Source: Pedobacter sp. HDW13 (lineage in GTDB: Bacteria; Bacteroidota; Bacteroidia; Sphingobacteriales; Sphingobacteriaceae). Taken from it: 64,000 bases of DNA. The stretch lies in contig NZ_CP049868.1 in NCBI RefSeq assembly GCF_011303555.1, positions 5,766,001 to 5,830,000 on the forward strand, written 5' to 3'. The first letter of the stretch is position 1. Each line of letters opens with the position of its first letter. Position numbers and translations under genes: made by a program. The notes under the pieces were generated by a model that was not told where the DNA came from, did not search any database, and saw only the letters and a list, made by a program, of their open reading frames with translations. This document shows positions 27,570 to 36,610 of this stretch, in pieces.

Positions 27570-29315
27570 TTACTTAGCATTAATATGCAATAAGTTTTTA
27601 AATACAAATTCTAGAACCGCATCCCTGTTTCCAAGTATGTCCTCAACAGAGTTTGATACCTGATAATCAGGAATAGCGCCTCTTTTTTGCATAGATGGGT
27701 TTATTGCATACACGCCATGTAAAAGCGGTATTGTTATGGCGGTTTCAGTATGGCCGCCTAATATTGATATTTTTTGAACCCCATTACTAATGCCTGCATA
27801 TCCGGAGGTTTCACTTCCGACCAAAATAGCATTCGTATATTCTTTTAGAAGTCCTGCGGCTGTGCCAGCCGCGGAAACTGTTCCACCATTAATCAGCACC
27901 ACCAATCTTCCATTAAAATGATATTCTTTGATTGGATCAAATTTCTCTAGTGCGACATCGGATTTTGTCACCTTAAAAGTTCCATCCATTCGCTTAGCCA
28001 GGCCAAAGTCTTCATCTAATTCAAGTTTAACGCCGGTTGCTTTCAAAAAGTAGTTATCATTCCCCAATGTAGTTACTTCTTTAGCTGGAATTATGGGCTT
28101 ATTAATAAAGTATTGAAGTAAATAAGCGGCATTTTCCGCCTTACCACCACTATTATCTCTTAAGTCGATGATTAAGTCTTTAATTTTGTTAGCAGAAATT
28201 TCTTTAAAACATTTTTTATAATAATCAGGAAAGGTATTTTTGGGTTCATTAAAACTGTCTTTGAAAAATCGATCGATTTTGAGAATTGCATGATTTCCAT
28301 GCTTATTAAGCGTAAAATTAAAAGCATCTGTCGATTGGATGGTTAATGGATAACGTTTTCCTTTGAGTGCCATGTAGTTTTGTTCAGAGACGGGTTCCAC
28401 TTGTGCGGTTAAAATTTTGTTAGACTTATAATCCCGGTAAGAAAGATTGTAGGACAATTTTTCTCCAAAAATCTGCGGATATAGTTTACCAAACAGATGG
28501 AAGTAAGAAACTCCTAATTTATGTAGTGTAGGAGATTCGCTGGTACCATCGGAAGAGAAATATTTCAAAGTTTCAGATAAAATCTTATTGCTTAAATAAC
28601 CATCTATTGCCAGAATTTCAGAGCCTTCAGGGATTTGTAGATTACTCAAGTTGTTGACAATGAAAATGCGCTCATCTTTAACGTAAATTTGAAAGGGTAG
28701 CCATTTTTGATTAGCTATAATATCACCCAAATGGTTAAAAGCTTTTACACTCGTATGGTCATCATGAATATTAGCAATCATTTGGAGTACAACCTTGTAA
28801 AAATCTGCAGCCTGCATAGGTTTGGAAGTTTCCAACATCAATTTGTCTACCATTTCTTCAAATTTCTCCGGGGATTGATTTGTATAAAGGCCTGGATGTG
28901 TTTTGATAAGTGCATTTTTAAATTTATTGAGATCAGCCTGCATGGCTTCAGGCTGATAGATTATGGGTTGTTGTGCAATTACCGTTTCAGGTGTAAAGTT
29001 ATCCTTGGTAAACAAAGATATGTCGCCGCCCTGGTTCACTGTCATTTCACCTTTGGTAGCATCAAATAACAACTCAATGCCAGCCTTATAATACAAGAAC
29101 TGATCTTTGGCACGGGCCTCCAATGGAAATGCGTTCTGCCCGGTTGCTTGGGCTATTAGTGTCGTATTATTTTTGCTGATGGTTATTTTGAGCGACGATT
29201 TTTTACTGCTGTAAATGCCTAGGTAGCTGTCTAGGGGTGGCATCATGATGGTTTGTGCCGCTACGCCAAAGGTAAATTTGATAAAGATTGATAAGAGTAT
29301 AAAGATTTTTTTCAT
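27570..29315 (-). CDS. exported S41-family peptidase (C-terminal-processing type)
   Basis: From the ATG at 29315 the protein has 581 residues and begins with a signal peptide (KKIFILLSIFIKFTFGVAAQ). The frame is open to 29414, but those extra 33 codons run toward the attachment repeat and precede the signal. The C-terminal half is an S41 fold: LIDLRDNSGGKAENAAYLL, VLINGGTVSAAGTAAGLLK with the catalytic Ser, and VGSETSGYAGISNG with the region of the catalytic Lys. It is probably a periplasmic or surface protease. It is the only intact gene of element 2. Confidence 0.85.
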   Translation of the reverse strand: MKKIFILLSIFIKFTFGVAAQTIMMPPLDSYLGIYSSKKSSLKITISKNNTTLIAQATGQNAFPLEARAKDQFLYYKAGIELLFDATKGEMTVNQGGDISLFTKDNFTPETVIAQQPIIYQPEAMQADLNKFKNALIKTHPGLYTNQSPEKFEEMVDKLMLETSKPMQAADFYKVVLQMIANIHDDHTSVKAFNHLGDIIANQKWLPFQIYVKDERIFIVNNLSNLQIPEGSEILAIDGYLSNKILSETLKYFSSDGTSESPTLHKLGVSYFHLFGKLYPQIFGEKLSYNLSYRDYKSNKILTAQVEPVSEQNYMALKGKRYPLTIQSTDAFNFTLNKHGNHAILKIDRFFKDSFNEPKNTFPDYYKKCFKEISANKIKDLIIDLRDNSGGKAENAAYLLQYFINKPIIPAKEVTTLGNDNYFLKATGVKLELDEDFGLAKRMDGTFKVTKSDVALEKFDPIKEYHFNGRLVVLINGGTVSAAGTAAGLLKEYTNAILVGSETSGYAGISNGVQKISILGGHTETAITIPLLHGVYAINPSMQKRGAIPDYQVSNSVEDILGNRDAVLEFVFKNLLHINAK

Positions 29316-29373
29316 GATAAGAGCTTTCTTATAAGACGAATATAATATAAAAGACATCACTTTTAACAAACTT

Positions 29374-29435
29374 TCCAGATGGCCTTTAAACGCTGAAGAT
29401 TGAACCAAGTTCATATCACAGCGGGATCACAGAAA
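29374..29435 (+). repeat. attachment site copy 3 with flanking conserved end
   Basis: The core ATCACAGCGGGATCACA (29415-29431) matches the tRNA end in 16 of 17 bases. The preceding 40 bases match those before copy 2. This is the outermost copy and so probably marks the original chromosomal junction. Confidence 0.65.
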
Positions 29436-29459
29436 GCCTCACAGAAATGTGGGGCTTTT
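29434..29459. terminator. terminator after attachment site copy 3
   Basis: An 11-bp stem with a GAAA loop (aaagcctcaca-gaaa-tgtggggcttt) is followed by T residues on the plus strand. It is probably the ancestral tRNA terminator. On the minus strand it lies 36 bases after the endonuclease V stop and could serve that operon too. Confidence 0.75.
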
Positions 29460-29495
29460 TGCATTAAAGATCCTTTCTAACCAAGTTAAAGATAC

Positions 29496-30020
29496 TTAGC
29501 TGCAATTTTGTTCACCGTTTTTTTGTTTAGTAAGTGAATCAAGGTGTTTCAGTAATTTTGGAATTCGATAATCTCCAGCCATACTAGCAATGTATTCAAC
29601 TGCTTTATCAATATTAAGACCAATTGAAGTGATGAAAAGAGGATTTTGACTATCTCCTCTCTTTAGTTCTCGTTTGTTTTTTACAATTGAGGCAAAATTA
29701 GTTTTAGCAACCCCTATTATTGGCACCTTTTCTTCCAATTGTTTGTATAAATGACCGCCTAAGCCCATTTTATCATTATCATCTAAAAATACGAATCCGT
29801 CAACTACAATCATCTCTATTTTTTCGAACCTGATTTTTTTCAATAAACTTAGAATGCAAGGTAATTCCCGCCTGTAAAATTCACCAGGAATATATTCTTC
29901 AATATCTTCAAGGATTTCACAATAGACCGAGAAATCATCCATTGTTTTCCAGTTTTCAAAAGCCAGACATACTGTTTTAGCTTTATTCTCGTAGTAATAG
30001 GTATCAAAAGATAAAATCAT
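29496..30020 (-). CDS. endonuclease V-like nuclease
   Basis: The 174-residue protein has the endonuclease V core. Asp6 (ILSFDTYYYE), Glu52 (IPGEFYRRELPCIL) and Asp74 (MIVVDGFVFLDD) match the three metal-binding acids of the family, and IIGVAKTNF and NPLFITSIGL are further conserved segments. Family enzymes cut nucleic acid next to inosine and other deaminated bases. The protein is about 40 residues shorter than E. coli Nfi, mainly at the N-terminus. It is the last gene of a three-gene operon, 7 bases after an AlkB-like gene. Coupling of a deamination-directed nuclease with two dioxygenases suggests nucleic-acid repair or defence; that is inference. Confidence 0.85.
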   Translation of the reverse strand: MILSFDTYYYENKAKTVCLAFENWKTMDDFSVYCEILEDIEEYIPGEFYRRELPCILSLLKKIRFEKIEMIVVDGFVFLDDNDKMGLGGHLYKQLEEKVPIIGVAKTNFASIVKNKRELKRGDSQNPLFITSIGLNIDKAVEYIASMAGDYRIPKLLKHLDSLTKQKNGEQNCS

Positions 30021-30027
30021 CCAATAT

Positions 30028-30828
30028 TCAAATTTTATTGATGGGCATCAATCTGTCTGCTATACTTAATGTATATGTCAGTTCTGGATAATCGAAATTT
30101 ATAAGGCGATTTTCCTGCCCCCGAAGCTTAAAGAATTCTGCTTTTTGTTCTTCACTAGCAGACTCTAATAATTGACCGTTAGCAAAATAAGGCAAGTTAT
30201 CCTCAAATTGGATAAATGTTTTTGACTTTCTAAATGTTATGCCCAACCATTTATTATCTGACTGTAATGTTTTTTGATGGAACATACGATCTAATATAAT
30301 TTTATGAAGAAACTTACTGTTCGTTTCTACAGAAAATAAAATCAATGAATTATGTGTTAATGGAATTTCAAGTTCTTCATCACTACCTTTTTCTTTTACT
30401 ATTAACTTTCTCAACTGGTTATCGGACAATTCTTCTGGATTTTTATAACAGGAAAAAAGCCCTATATAAGAATTAGCGTCCAAATCCAGGCCTTGGTCGG
30501 AATGATAATTCATTTTGGAATAATTAAAATCATAGACTTCAATCAAAGCATTATTGAAATCAACTGGTGGTAAGTTATTCAATTCGCTATCTTTAATTGC
30601 AAAATTTATATGTTCGATAATAAAATCGTGAATACTAGAAAAATTTTGTGCGGCTATATGATATGCTGTTGTAGTTCTAACGATTGGAACACCCTTTTCT
30701 TCGATTTTAACCAGATGGTTACCTATTCTTCCTTTGGCAACGCATTCAAAATCAACAGAAGTAATTAATTTCTCATATAAATTTATATCGAATGAAAGAG
30801 TGATTTTTTGAAATCCAGGAGTACTCAT
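30028..30828 (-). CDS. AlkB-like 2-oxoglutarate/Fe(II) dioxygenase
   Basis: The 266-residue protein carries the AlkB-type signature. VYDFNYSKMNYHSDQGLDL gives the HxD iron ligands His109 and Asp111. NSLILFSVETNSKFLHKIIL gives the second histidine His175. WLGITFRKS gives Arg200, which would bind 2-oxoglutarate, in the place of the RINLTFR motif of AlkB. AlkB enzymes oxidatively remove methyl groups from N1-methyladenine or N3-methylcytosine in DNA or RNA. The N-terminal ~85 residues are not recognisable. It is the middle gene of the operon, 19 bases after the larger dioxygenase and 7 before endonuclease V. Confidence 0.75.
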   Translation of the reverse strand: MSTPGFQKITLSFDINLYEKLITSVDFECVAKGRIGNHLVKIEEKGVPIVRTTTAYHIAAQNFSSIHDFIIEHINFAIKDSELNNLPPVDFNNALIEVYDFNYSKMNYHSDQGLDLDANSYIGLFSCYKNPEELSDNQLRKLIVKEKGSDEELEIPLTHNSLILFSVETNSKFLHKIILDRMFHQKTLQSDNKWLGITFRKSKTFIQFEDNLPYFANGQLLESASEEQKAEFFKLRGQENRLINFDYPELTYTLSIADRLMPINKI

Positions 30829-30847
30829 AATTATTTAATGAAGCATG

Positions 30848-32065
30848 TTAGTATATTGGCCTTTCATAATCACCAGAATTCATACTAAAATGAATTCTAC
30901 CATAATCAATTATGCTTTTAGTTGTATTTTCCCTGTAATAAGAATTACGTAAATCTTCAAGCATTTCAGAAGTCATATCCTCAAGTTGGAAAAGATTATT
31001 ATTCTCCTTAATGTATGTTTGAGCATTCATATATACGGCCTCAAGGTTAGAACAACGTACCACATATCCCATTCTGGTAGGAATTTGATCAATGTTTAAA
31101 ATGGATGGTTTGATTTCATGAGTATATAATCTATTTGTTGAAAGAGGAATAATAAAGACTGAATTTGGATATAGCGTTATACTAAACTCATTGATCAAAG
31201 CAGGATCGTCAACTGATTTTTTTAACTTGAAGTGAAGTCTTGTTAAAGCACTTGTTTCCTTATAACACCAATCATATTTATCCGTCTTGGAAGGCTTTAT
31301 ATTGTCCATAGCCGACATGTCATAGAAAGTACAAAAGGCGATAAGTCCATCTTTGGGCATATCTTTCGTTTTGTCAGAATGTGCACTAATCTTCGATTTT
31401 ATTTCTTTCTGATTTTCCTTTCTTTTGTTTTCATAGATCTGTGCTAATACGTGATTCAATTTCGTTTCTTTCTCAAAAACAAATTTTACAGAATCATTTA
31501 AAAGATCAATTATTTTACGGTCCGTTTCGCGAAAGTTGTCTGTTGGCCCTGTTAAATTACTTGAACATCTCAATAACCTAAAATGGAGTACTTCATTGTT
31601 ATCAATTGTTTCTTCTTTTAAGATTTCTGTCAGATAGATTCCTTTTCTAAAGGATTTTGACTCTTTTGTAGATTCCGTCAATTCCTGAAATTTATGTTCA
31701 GTCTCTATGCTATTAAAATAATCATCATTAAATAGATTTCTAAAATAAACCCCAGCATTATTAACAACAATAGGAACTTCGCCAAGTTCAACAACATCTA
31801 TATTGTCCTCATTAACCAAATTCTCATAATTACTTGAAAATTCTCGAATGATATATGTTTGTATTTTATCCAACTTGATGCTACTCAGATCTCCACATAC
31901 ATAGAGCCTTTTACCTATTGTGGTCTGTACTTCCGGAACTGTATTTACTACCTTTCCACAGAAATTGTCAATTAAATCACTGATTTCTAAGTGTAACTCT
32001 CTCCTTTCAAACAAAACAAGCAGTATATTTTTGTCTTTAGAAATTTGATTTTCAATCCCTTCCAT
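30848..32065 (-). CDS. 2-oxoglutarate/Fe(II) dioxygenase with unknown N-terminal domain
   Basis: The 405-residue protein has its dioxygenase core in the C-terminal half. SAHSDKTKDMPKDGLIAF holds His229 and Asp231, NSVFIIPLSTNRLYTHEI holds His316, and IPTRMGYVVRCS holds Arg331 and Arg337, in the order H-x-D...H...R of the AlkB-like fold. Sequence around the motifs differs clearly from the 266-residue neighbour, so this is not a recent duplicate. Residues 1 to about 220 match no domain I know; they are charged and probably define the substrate. It is the first gene of the operon. The genes are visibly more AT-rich than the flanking acyltransferase gene, which suggests recent acquisition. Confidence 0.65.
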   Translation of the reverse strand: MEGIENQISKDKNILLVLFERRELHLEISDLIDNFCGKVVNTVPEVQTTIGKRLYVCGDLSSIKLDKIQTYIIREFSSNYENLVNEDNIDVVELGEVPIVVNNAGVYFRNLFNDDYFNSIETEHKFQELTESTKESKSFRKGIYLTEILKEETIDNNEVLHFRLLRCSSNLTGPTDNFRETDRKIIDLLNDSVKFVFEKETKLNHVLAQIYENKRKENQKEIKSKISAHSDKTKDMPKDGLIAFCTFYDMSAMDNIKPSKTDKYDWCYKETSALTRLHFKLKKSVDDPALINEFSITLYPNSVFIIPLSTNRLYTHEIKPSILNIDQIPTRMGYVVRCSNLEAVYMNAQTYIKENNNLFQLEDMTSEMLEDLRNSYYRENTTKSIIDYGRIHFSMNSGDYERPIY

Positions 32066-32338
32066 TTCGTTTTGTTATTTAATAAATTTTGGTCCCCTAT
32101 CAAATATACAGAACTAACCATTGTTTCAAAATTTTCAACGAAAGAGAAACATTCGCTTAAATCATCCCACCCGATCTGTGTACCCTATACATTAGCTTGA
32201 CCTCCTGCCCTTTCCCTTCTCTAAAAATGAGACTATTTGTAGGGATTTTGATACGATTAGTTGAGTTCGGCTATCTGATTTATTTAATTTTACAAGTTCA
32301 ACAAATAACCATTTATAAGCGAAAACATAACCATCACA

Positions 32339-33448
32339 ATGTCTGATAACCTTTCTGCAAAACCACATTATCCAATACTAGATGGATTACGTGGTATAGC
32401 TGCCATTATCGTTGTAACCTTTCACCTCACTGAGCCACTAGGCACCGGACATTTCGATATCCTGGTTAACCATGGCTACCTGGCGGTCGATTTTTTCTTT
32501 CTTTTATCGGGTTTTGTAATCGGCTATGCTTACGACGATCGCTGGAATAAAATGACTGTGGGTACTTTCTTTAAACGCCGTATCGAACGGCTTCAACCCA
32601 TGGTGGTATTAGGCATGACCCTCGGCGCAATCGGTTTCTATTTTACCGATTCAACCATCTGGCCACTCATCCACACCATTCCACTGTGGAAAATGCTACT
32701 GGTAATGCTCATTGGTTACACCATCCTGCCTGTTCCCCTATCGCAAGATATACGCGGCTGGCAAGAAATGCACCCGCTAAACAGTGTGGGCTGGTCGTTA
32801 TTTTTCGAATACATTGCCAATATCCTGTACGCCGTCGGTATCAGAAAGTTTTCTAAAACGGCACTAAGCATTTTGGTATTAATTGCAGCCATAGCGCTGG
32901 CTCATTTGGCTATTACCAGTCCCAATGGCGATGTTAGCGGAGGCTGGACACTAAACGTAGAACAGGTTCATGTAGGCATAACGCGCACAATGTTTCCTTT
33001 CTTTGCGGGTTTACTACTCTCTCGAATAGCGAAACCCACGCACATTAAACATGCCTTTTTATGGTGTAGCCTAATGGTTGCCATCGTTTTATATATGCCA
33101 CGCATAGGTGGTACCGAACACCTTTGGATGAACGGAATCTATGAATCCATATGTATTATCCTTGTTTTTCCGTTCATCGTTTACCTGGGGGCCAGTGGCG
33201 TAATACACAGCCAAACGGAAAGCCGGATATGCAAATTCCTGGGTGATATTTCCTACCCGCTTTACCTGGTGCATTATCCACTGGTGTATTTTTATGTCGC
33301 GTGGATTAGTAACAATAAAGGTACTTCCATTGTGCAGGCCTGGCCTTATGCTTTATTGATTTTAATCGGCAGCATTATTTTAGCTTACATCACTTTGAAA
33401 TGGTATGATGAACCTGTTCGCAAATGGCTGAGGAAAAAACTGGGATAA
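32339..33448 (+). CDS. acyltransferase 3 (OafA/YrhL-type) membrane protein
   Basis: The 369-residue protein has about ten membrane segments. The acyltransferase-3 start is clear: ILDGLRGIAAIIVVTFHL, with the catalytic-type His, and YLAVDFFFLLSGFVIGYAY. The C-terminal SYPLYLVHYPLVYFYVAWI is also typical. Such proteins O-acylate surface polysaccharides or antibiotics using cytoplasmic acyl-CoA. No polysaccharide cluster is adjacent, so the target is unknown. It marks the return to ordinary base composition after the AT-rich accessory region. Confidence 0.85.
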   Translation: MSDNLSAKPHYPILDGLRGIAAIIVVTFHLTEPLGTGHFDILVNHGYLAVDFFFLLSGFVIGYAYDDRWNKMTVGTFFKRRIERLQPMVVLGMTLGAIGFYFTDSTIWPLIHTIPLWKMLLVMLIGYTILPVPLSQDIRGWQEMHPLNSVGWSLFFEYIANILYAVGIRKFSKTALSILVLIAAIALAHLAITSPNGDVSGGWTLNVEQVHVGITRTMFPFFAGLLLSRIAKPTHIKHAFLWCSLMVAIVLYMPRIGGTEHLWMNGIYESICIILVFPFIVYLGASGVIHSQTESRICKFLGDISYPLYLVHYPLVYFYVAWISNNKGTSIVQAWPYALLILIGSIILAYITLKWYDEPVRKWLRKKLG

Positions 33449-33730
33449 ATTTGAGGTTTACGACATTCTAGCTTGCTGTTTATTCAGTGCTAATACAAAG
33501 AATATTATAAAGGCATCCACAGCGGTGCCTTTTGTGCAAATAAACAATCCTGCATCGCAGCCCAACCTACCCAAATTACTGATCCACTACCAAAATTACC
33601 GATCAGCAAACTTTTACCGTACAAAATTGTAAATTAGTGTATTGAACAAAATTTAGCTGTTGTTATCTCATCCTGGCGCAGTTAAGCAGTACAACAACTG
33701 CAATAATTAACAAAACATAAAACGAATCTT

Positions 33731-34204
33731 ATGATTTCATTAAACGTTAATGATCAGATTTTCGACATTGATGCCGATCCTGACATGCCCTTACTTTGGG
33801 CCATCCGCGATTTGGTTGGCTTAACCGGTACCAAATATGGTTGTGGGGTAGCTCAATGCGGAGCCTGCGTGGTACACCTCAATGGCGAGGCAGTGAGATC
33901 GTGCATTACCAAAGTGAGCCGTGCCAAGGGCCAAAAAATCAGAACAATTGAAGGTTTATCTAAAAATAACGATCATCCTTTACAACTGGCCTGGAATGAG
34001 GTAAATGTTCCGCAGTGTGGCTATTGCCATTCAGGTCAGTTAATGTCGGCGGCGGTATTGTTGCGCGAGAACCCCAACCCTAGTGATGCTGATATTGATC
34101 AGGCCATGGCCGGTAATATTTGCAGGTGCGGCACTTACCTACGCATCCGCAAAGCGATACACCTGGCTGCCGAACTGCAAAAGAAAGGAGAAAGTAAGGG
34201 ATGA
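33731..34204 (+). CDS. (2Fe-2S) subunit of isoquinoline 1-oxidoreductase-type hydroxylase
   Basis: The 157-residue protein is the iron-sulfur subunit of a molybdenum hydroxylase. Four cysteines of the plant-type 2Fe-2S cluster lie in YGCGVAQCGACVVHLNGE and the following RSC. The second cluster is bound by QCGYCHSGQ and ICRCGTYLRIR. It passes electrons from the molybdopterin subunit. The next gene starts within its stop codon (ATGA overlap at 34201), so the operon is tightly coupled. Confidence 0.9.
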   Translation: MISLNVNDQIFDIDADPDMPLLWAIRDLVGLTGTKYGCGVAQCGACVVHLNGEAVRSCITKVSRAKGQKIRTIEGLSKNNDHPLQLAWNEVNVPQCGYCHSGQLMSAAVLLRENPNPSDADIDQAMAGNICRCGTYLRIRKAIHLAAELQKKGESKG

Positions 34205-34839
34205 GGAGAAAATTTTCAAATTTTACCAAAGCCCATGCAGGTACCCTACGCATAGCAGCGGTAATGGGTGTAATCCTCTCATTGGTAACCCTTATGGCTT
34301 TTACGCTTCATCACGATGTTAAACCAACCACTACTCCAGCTGTGGTTAAAGATAGTGTGGCTTCGGTTGCAGCTTTCAAAAAGGTGTACAGCGTGCTCAA
34401 GAGTCCGCGGTGCATGAACTGCCATCCCAGTGGCGATATTCCTTTGCAGGGCGATGATAGTCACCAGCACACCATGAGTCCGCGCCGCGGCTTAGATGGT
34501 AAAGGTGTGTATGCCATGAAATGTAGTAATTGTCATCAACCCACCAATACAGCCGGAAAACATACGCCACCTGGTAACCCTAACTGGCATTTACCACCAG
34601 CCAACATGAAAATGATTTTTCAGGGCCGTTCGGCCAATCAGCTGGCCAAACAATTGGTAGATCCAAAGCAAAATGGCAATAAAGACCTGAAAAAATTGCT
34701 CGAACATGCCGATGATGGTCTGGTTTTATCGGGCTGGAACCCCGGCGAAGGTCGTACTTTACCACCTTTGAGTCATGCAGAATTTAAAAAACAATGGACC
34801 ATATGGCTTAAAACGGGAGCTTATGCGCCTGCCAAATAG
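34201..34839 (+). CDS. dihaem c-type cytochrome-like subunit of the hydroxylase operon
   Basis: The 212-residue protein has one N-terminal membrane anchor (AAVMGVILSLVTLMAFTL). Outside the membrane there are two CxxCH haem motifs, CMNCHPSGD and CSNCHQ. It probably accepts electrons from the iron-sulfur subunit and hands them to the respiratory chain. It sits between the small and maturation genes and overlaps the former by 4 bp. Confidence 0.75.
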   Translation: MRRKFSNFTKAHAGTLRIAAVMGVILSLVTLMAFTLHHDVKPTTTPAVVKDSVASVAAFKKVYSVLKSPRCMNCHPSGDIPLQGDDSHQHTMSPRRGLDGKGVYAMKCSNCHQPTNTAGKHTPPGNPNWHLPPANMKMIFQGRSANQLAKQLVDPKQNGNKDLKKLLEHADDGLVLSGWNPGEGRTLPPLSHAEFKKQWTIWLKTGAYAPAK

Positions 34840-34896
34840 CAACAAAGAAATTAAAGCATTAGCCCTCACTATCAAACCGATAAACTTCGAGCAGAT

Positions 34897-36003
34897 ATGA
34901 ACGAAATTACTGAGATCCTGAAAGCCTACCATAAAGCCAGCAAAGCCAATATCAGGACAGCGCTGGCTACAGTAGTAAAGGTAGAGGGCTCCTCTTACCG
35001 CCGGCCCGGGGCCAGGATGCTGGTTACTGAAACCGGCCAGCTCACCGGAGCTATTAGTGGCGGATGCCTGGAAGGAGATGCACTCCGCAAGGCACTGGCA
35101 GCCATACACCTGCAGGAAAACCGACTGGTTACTTACGATACCAGCGATGAGGATGATGCAAAGCTTGGTGTACAACTGGGCTGCAACGGCATTGTATATA
35201 TTCTTTTTGAACCCTTAACTGCAGATGCAAAGATCAACCCGATAGCGATACTTAACGAAGTGGAAGGAAAGCGCGAGGATGCGGCTATTGCGGTTCTATT
35301 TTCATTAGAGGGCCAGCAACATGCCGGTACGCAATTACTTTTAAAAGCGAATGCCGATTTCAAAAACATATCTGGCTTAATAAACAGCAGCATTGAAGAG
35401 GATCTTCAGGAAGTGTTGCTGAGCAAAACCTCAATATTTAAAGCTTACAGCTTCGATAATCAGCCCGTTACAGCTTTCCTCGAATTTATCAGTACCCCGA
35501 TTGCGCTTGTTATTGCAGGTGCCGGTAACGATGCCCAACCACTTGCTCAAATGTGCCATTTACTGGGCTGGCAGGTTACCGTTATCGATGGCAGGCCTGC
35601 TCAGGCAAGCAAAGATCGTTTCCCAACAGCCGATTGTGTACTGGTTGCCAAAGCAAGCGAAGTTGATGTAACGAAAAGCGATGCACGCACGGCATTTGTA
35701 CTAATGACGCACAATTACAATTATGATGTAGAACTGCTCGGCAGATTACTGGCCACCAATACACCATACATTGGTTCGCTGGGGCCTAAAAAGAAACTCC
35801 TGAAAATGCTTGATGAACTGGGCTTAGATACCGAATCAAACAGGCTCAGGGTACATGGCCCAGTTGGCCTTGATATCGGTGCCGAAACTGCAGCTGAAAT
35901 TGCCGTTTCTATTGTTGCCGAAATCAAGGCCTTCTTTTCCGGCGCGGCGAAAGAACCATTGAAAAACAAAATCCTACCCATCCATCAACATGTTGGCTTA
36001 TGA
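34897..36003 (+). CDS. XdhC/CoxI-family molybdenum cofactor maturation protein
   Basis: The 368-residue protein has the XdhC_CoxI domain first (ALATVVKVEGSSYRRPGARM and GAISGGCLEGDALRKAL). A C-terminal Rossmann domain follows (ALVIAGAGNDAQPLAQMCHL and YIGSLGPKKKLLKML). XdhC proteins bind and sulfurate the molybdenum cofactor before insertion into hydroxylases. It overlaps the next gene by 4 bp and serves the same enzyme. Confidence 0.88.
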   Translation: MNEITEILKAYHKASKANIRTALATVVKVEGSSYRRPGARMLVTETGQLTGAISGGCLEGDALRKALAAIHLQENRLVTYDTSDEDDAKLGVQLGCNGIVYILFEPLTADAKINPIAILNEVEGKREDAAIAVLFSLEGQQHAGTQLLLKANADFKNISGLINSSIEEDLQEVLLSKTSIFKAYSFDNQPVTAFLEFISTPIALVIAGAGNDAQPLAQMCHLLGWQVTVIDGRPAQASKDRFPTADCVLVAKASEVDVTKSDARTAFVLMTHNYNYDVELLGRLLATNTPYIGSLGPKKKLLKMLDELGLDTESNRLRVHGPVGLDIGAETAAEIAVSIVAEIKAFFSGAAKEPLKNKILPIHQHVGL

Positions 36004-36584
36004 AAACAGGAATCATTATGCTGGCAGGCGGAAATTCGAGCCGGTTGGGCCAAGCTAAACAGTTGCTTACCTTTAATGGAAAACAGCTGATTGATATTGT
36101 AACGGAAGCCATGCTTACCAGTGGTTTCTCGCCTGTACTGGCCGTATTGGGCGGGCACGCAGGGCAACTTACAGCAAAACTGAAAATAGATTTCATCATC
36201 AATCAGCAATGGGAAGCAGGAATATCAACCAGTATTGTAGCCGGGCTTAGTGCAATGTTGCAAAGTAATCCAGATTTGGATGGCGTAATCTTATCCGTTT
36301 CCGACCAGCCTTTTATCAGTGCGGCTGTATTTAAAACCCTTTTTGAAACGCAGCAAATAAGTGGAAAAGGAATTGTTGCCAGCCAATATGCCAGCACCAT
36401 GGGTACACCGGTATTATTTACCAAAAAATATTTTGCGCCACTTTTAGCCTTAAGCGGCAACAGCGGTGCAAAGGCTATTATTGTCGAAAACCCAAATGAT
36501 GTAGCTACAATAGCCTTCGAAATGGGCCATATAGATATAGACACAATGGCCGATTATACCAATTTAACTCAACAACACACCTGA
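36000..36584 (+). CDS. MocA-type molybdenum cofactor nucleotidyltransferase
   Basis: The 194-residue protein is a MobA/MocA-like nucleotidyltransferase. The start, GIIMLAGGNSSRLGQAKQLL, is the nucleotide-binding loop, and GVILSVSDQPFISAAVFKTL and YASTMGTPVLFTKKYF are later family segments. It should add CMP to molybdopterin to give the cytosine dinucleotide cofactor used by this hydroxylase class. The start codon overlaps the xdhC stop. Confidence 0.85.
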   Translation: MKTGIIMLAGGNSSRLGQAKQLLTFNGKQLIDIVTEAMLTSGFSPVLAVLGGHAGQLTAKLKIDFIINQQWEAGISTSIVAGLSAMLQSNPDLDGVILSVSDQPFISAAVFKTLFETQQISGKGIVASQYASTMGTPVLFTKKYFAPLLALSGNSGAKAIIVENPNDVATIAFEMGHIDIDTMADYTNLTQQHT

Positions 36585-36610
36585 AAAGGGCAAAATTAAA
36601 ATATACAGCT

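Larger units (their letters stand above)
25855..29431 (+). mobile_element. tRNA-Lys element 2 (remnant)
   Basis: This 3.6-kb segment lies between attachment copies 2 and 3. It holds an internally deleted insertion sequence, a broken orphan gene and an S41 peptidase gene. No integrase remains, so it is probably a remnant or satellite that once used the same site. The assignment rests on the repeats and the conserved right end. Confidence 0.65.

Noticed and set aside
32162..32176. A possible fourth attachment copy (atcccacccgatc) upstream of the acyltransferase gene
   Set aside because: Only about 10 of 14 bases match the tRNA core, with a gap, and there is no terminator hairpin after it. It is not enough to define a third element around the dioxygenase operon.
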